Positions 5,769 through 5,953 of a stretch of DNA of 5,953 nucleotides are shown piece by piece. Numbering within the stretch: position 1 is the stretch's first letter; each line of letters opens with the position of its first letter. Where the stretch lies: the NCBI GenBank assembly GCA_002316215.1, contig DCDB01000004.1:1-5953 (forward strand), read 5' to 3'. The DNA is from Lachnospiraceae bacterium UBA1066. GTDB lineage: Bacteria > Bacillota > Clostridia > Lachnospirales > Lachnospiraceae. The notes under the pieces were generated by a model that saw only the letters and a list, made by a program, of their open reading frames with translations, searched no databases and was not told where the DNA came from. Position numbers and translations under genes: made by a program.

Positions 5769-5807
5769 AAAAAGGGGGTGCCGTACTAAAAACGGCAGTC
5801 CCTTTTT
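5769..5807. terminator. Strong rho-independent terminator, likely bidirectional
   Basis: AAAAAGGGGGTGCCGT (5769-5784) pairs with ACGGCAGTCCCTTTTT (5792-5807) around the 7-base loop ACTAAAA. There is one G-G mismatch (5778/5798) and one G-U pair; all other positions pair. The 3' arm ends in five T for the rightward transcript, and the 5' A-run gives five U for a leftward one, so it could serve both directions. It ends the phosphorylase message 52 bases after its stop. Confidence 0.9.
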
Positions 5808-5818
5808 ATGCGCGGAAC

Positions 5819-5953
5819 TCACGCAGAATCCCTCTCCTGTCTATTTCTCATAATATCTGTCAGCATTTTACTTCGCGCAGTCTGAATTACCTGTAAAATT
5901 TCGATTTTCTCTGTTTTTACAGGTAATCGCTGGCGGCATTCAGGTTTCGCGCA
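5819..5953 (-). CDS. Possible C-terminal end of a convergent gene (doubtful)
   Basis: Read leftward from the right edge, one frame stays open for 44 codons and ends in TGA at 5819-5821, 11 bases before the bidirectional terminator; its last residues are MLTDIMRNRQERDSA. The position is what a convergent gene sharing the terminator would show. Against it, so short an open frame is quite possible by chance, the peptide resembles no family I know, and a 13-base inverted repeat falls inside it. The sequence beyond the edge would decide. Confidence 0.2.
   Translation of the reverse strand, partial: CAKPECRQRLPVKTEKIEILQVIQTARSKMLTDIMRNRQERDSA
5886..5927. repeat. Inverted repeat with 13-base perfect arms
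   Basis: ATTACCTGTAAAA (5886-5898) and TTTTACAGGTAAT (5915-5927) are exact inverted copies around 16 bases. CTGAAT (5882-5887) and ATTCAG (5938-5943) can pair further out, and TTCGCGCA is repeated directly at 5872-5879 and 5946-5953. There is no terminal T-run in either direction, so it is not a standard terminator. It may be an operator pair, an RNA structure, or part of a mobile or repeated element cut by the edge. Confidence 0.6.

Overview
The window reads as a bacterial sugar-utilisation locus, most likely from a Gram-positive Firmicute of the Lachnospiraceae/Clostridia type. The grounds are strong AGGAGG-like ribosome binding sites before every gene, a lipobox-type solute-binding protein with a Ser/Thr/Ala linker, very AT-rich intergenic DNA next to moderately GC-rich genes, and the typical clostridial pairing of a CUT1 sugar ABC transporter with a cytosolic GH94 phosphorylase. 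The taxon is inferred from these features and from remembered family resemblance, not from a search.

Layout: three genes run leftward. In transcription order they are a LacI-family regulator (1932-2948), a sugar-binding lipoprotein (244-1758) and the first codons of what is probably the first transporter permease (1-68, cut by the window edge). One gene runs rightward, a full-length GH94 cellobiose phosphorylase (3278-5716), followed by a strong, nearly symmetrical hairpin terminator (5769-5807). The 329-base region between the regulator and the phosphorylase holds two back-to-back promoters. Each is followed by a copy of the same 18-base motif with a central CG, the likely operator of the regulator. 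The binding-protein gene has its own promoter region with a perfect 19-base palindrome at the predicted start site and a pair of 14-base direct repeats exactly 63 bases apart. The gap between the binding protein and the permease holds an intercistronic hairpin. The last 150 bases hold a 13-base-arm inverted repeat and an open leftward frame of uncertain status.

Inferred function: the lipoprotein captures cellobiose or a related short beta-glucan outside the membrane and the permeases import it. The ATPase is not seen; such systems often borrow a shared MsmK/MalK-type subunit encoded elsewhere. The cytosolic phosphorylase then splits cellobiose with phosphate into glucose 1-phosphate and glucose, saving one ATP per disaccharide. 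The LacI-type protein probably represses its own gene and the phosphorylase until the sugar or a derivative binds.

This is a well-known type of system. I found no credible sign of a previously undescribed one. The less ordinary material is regulatory: the repeated and palindromic DNA around the three promoters, and the structured region at the right edge.
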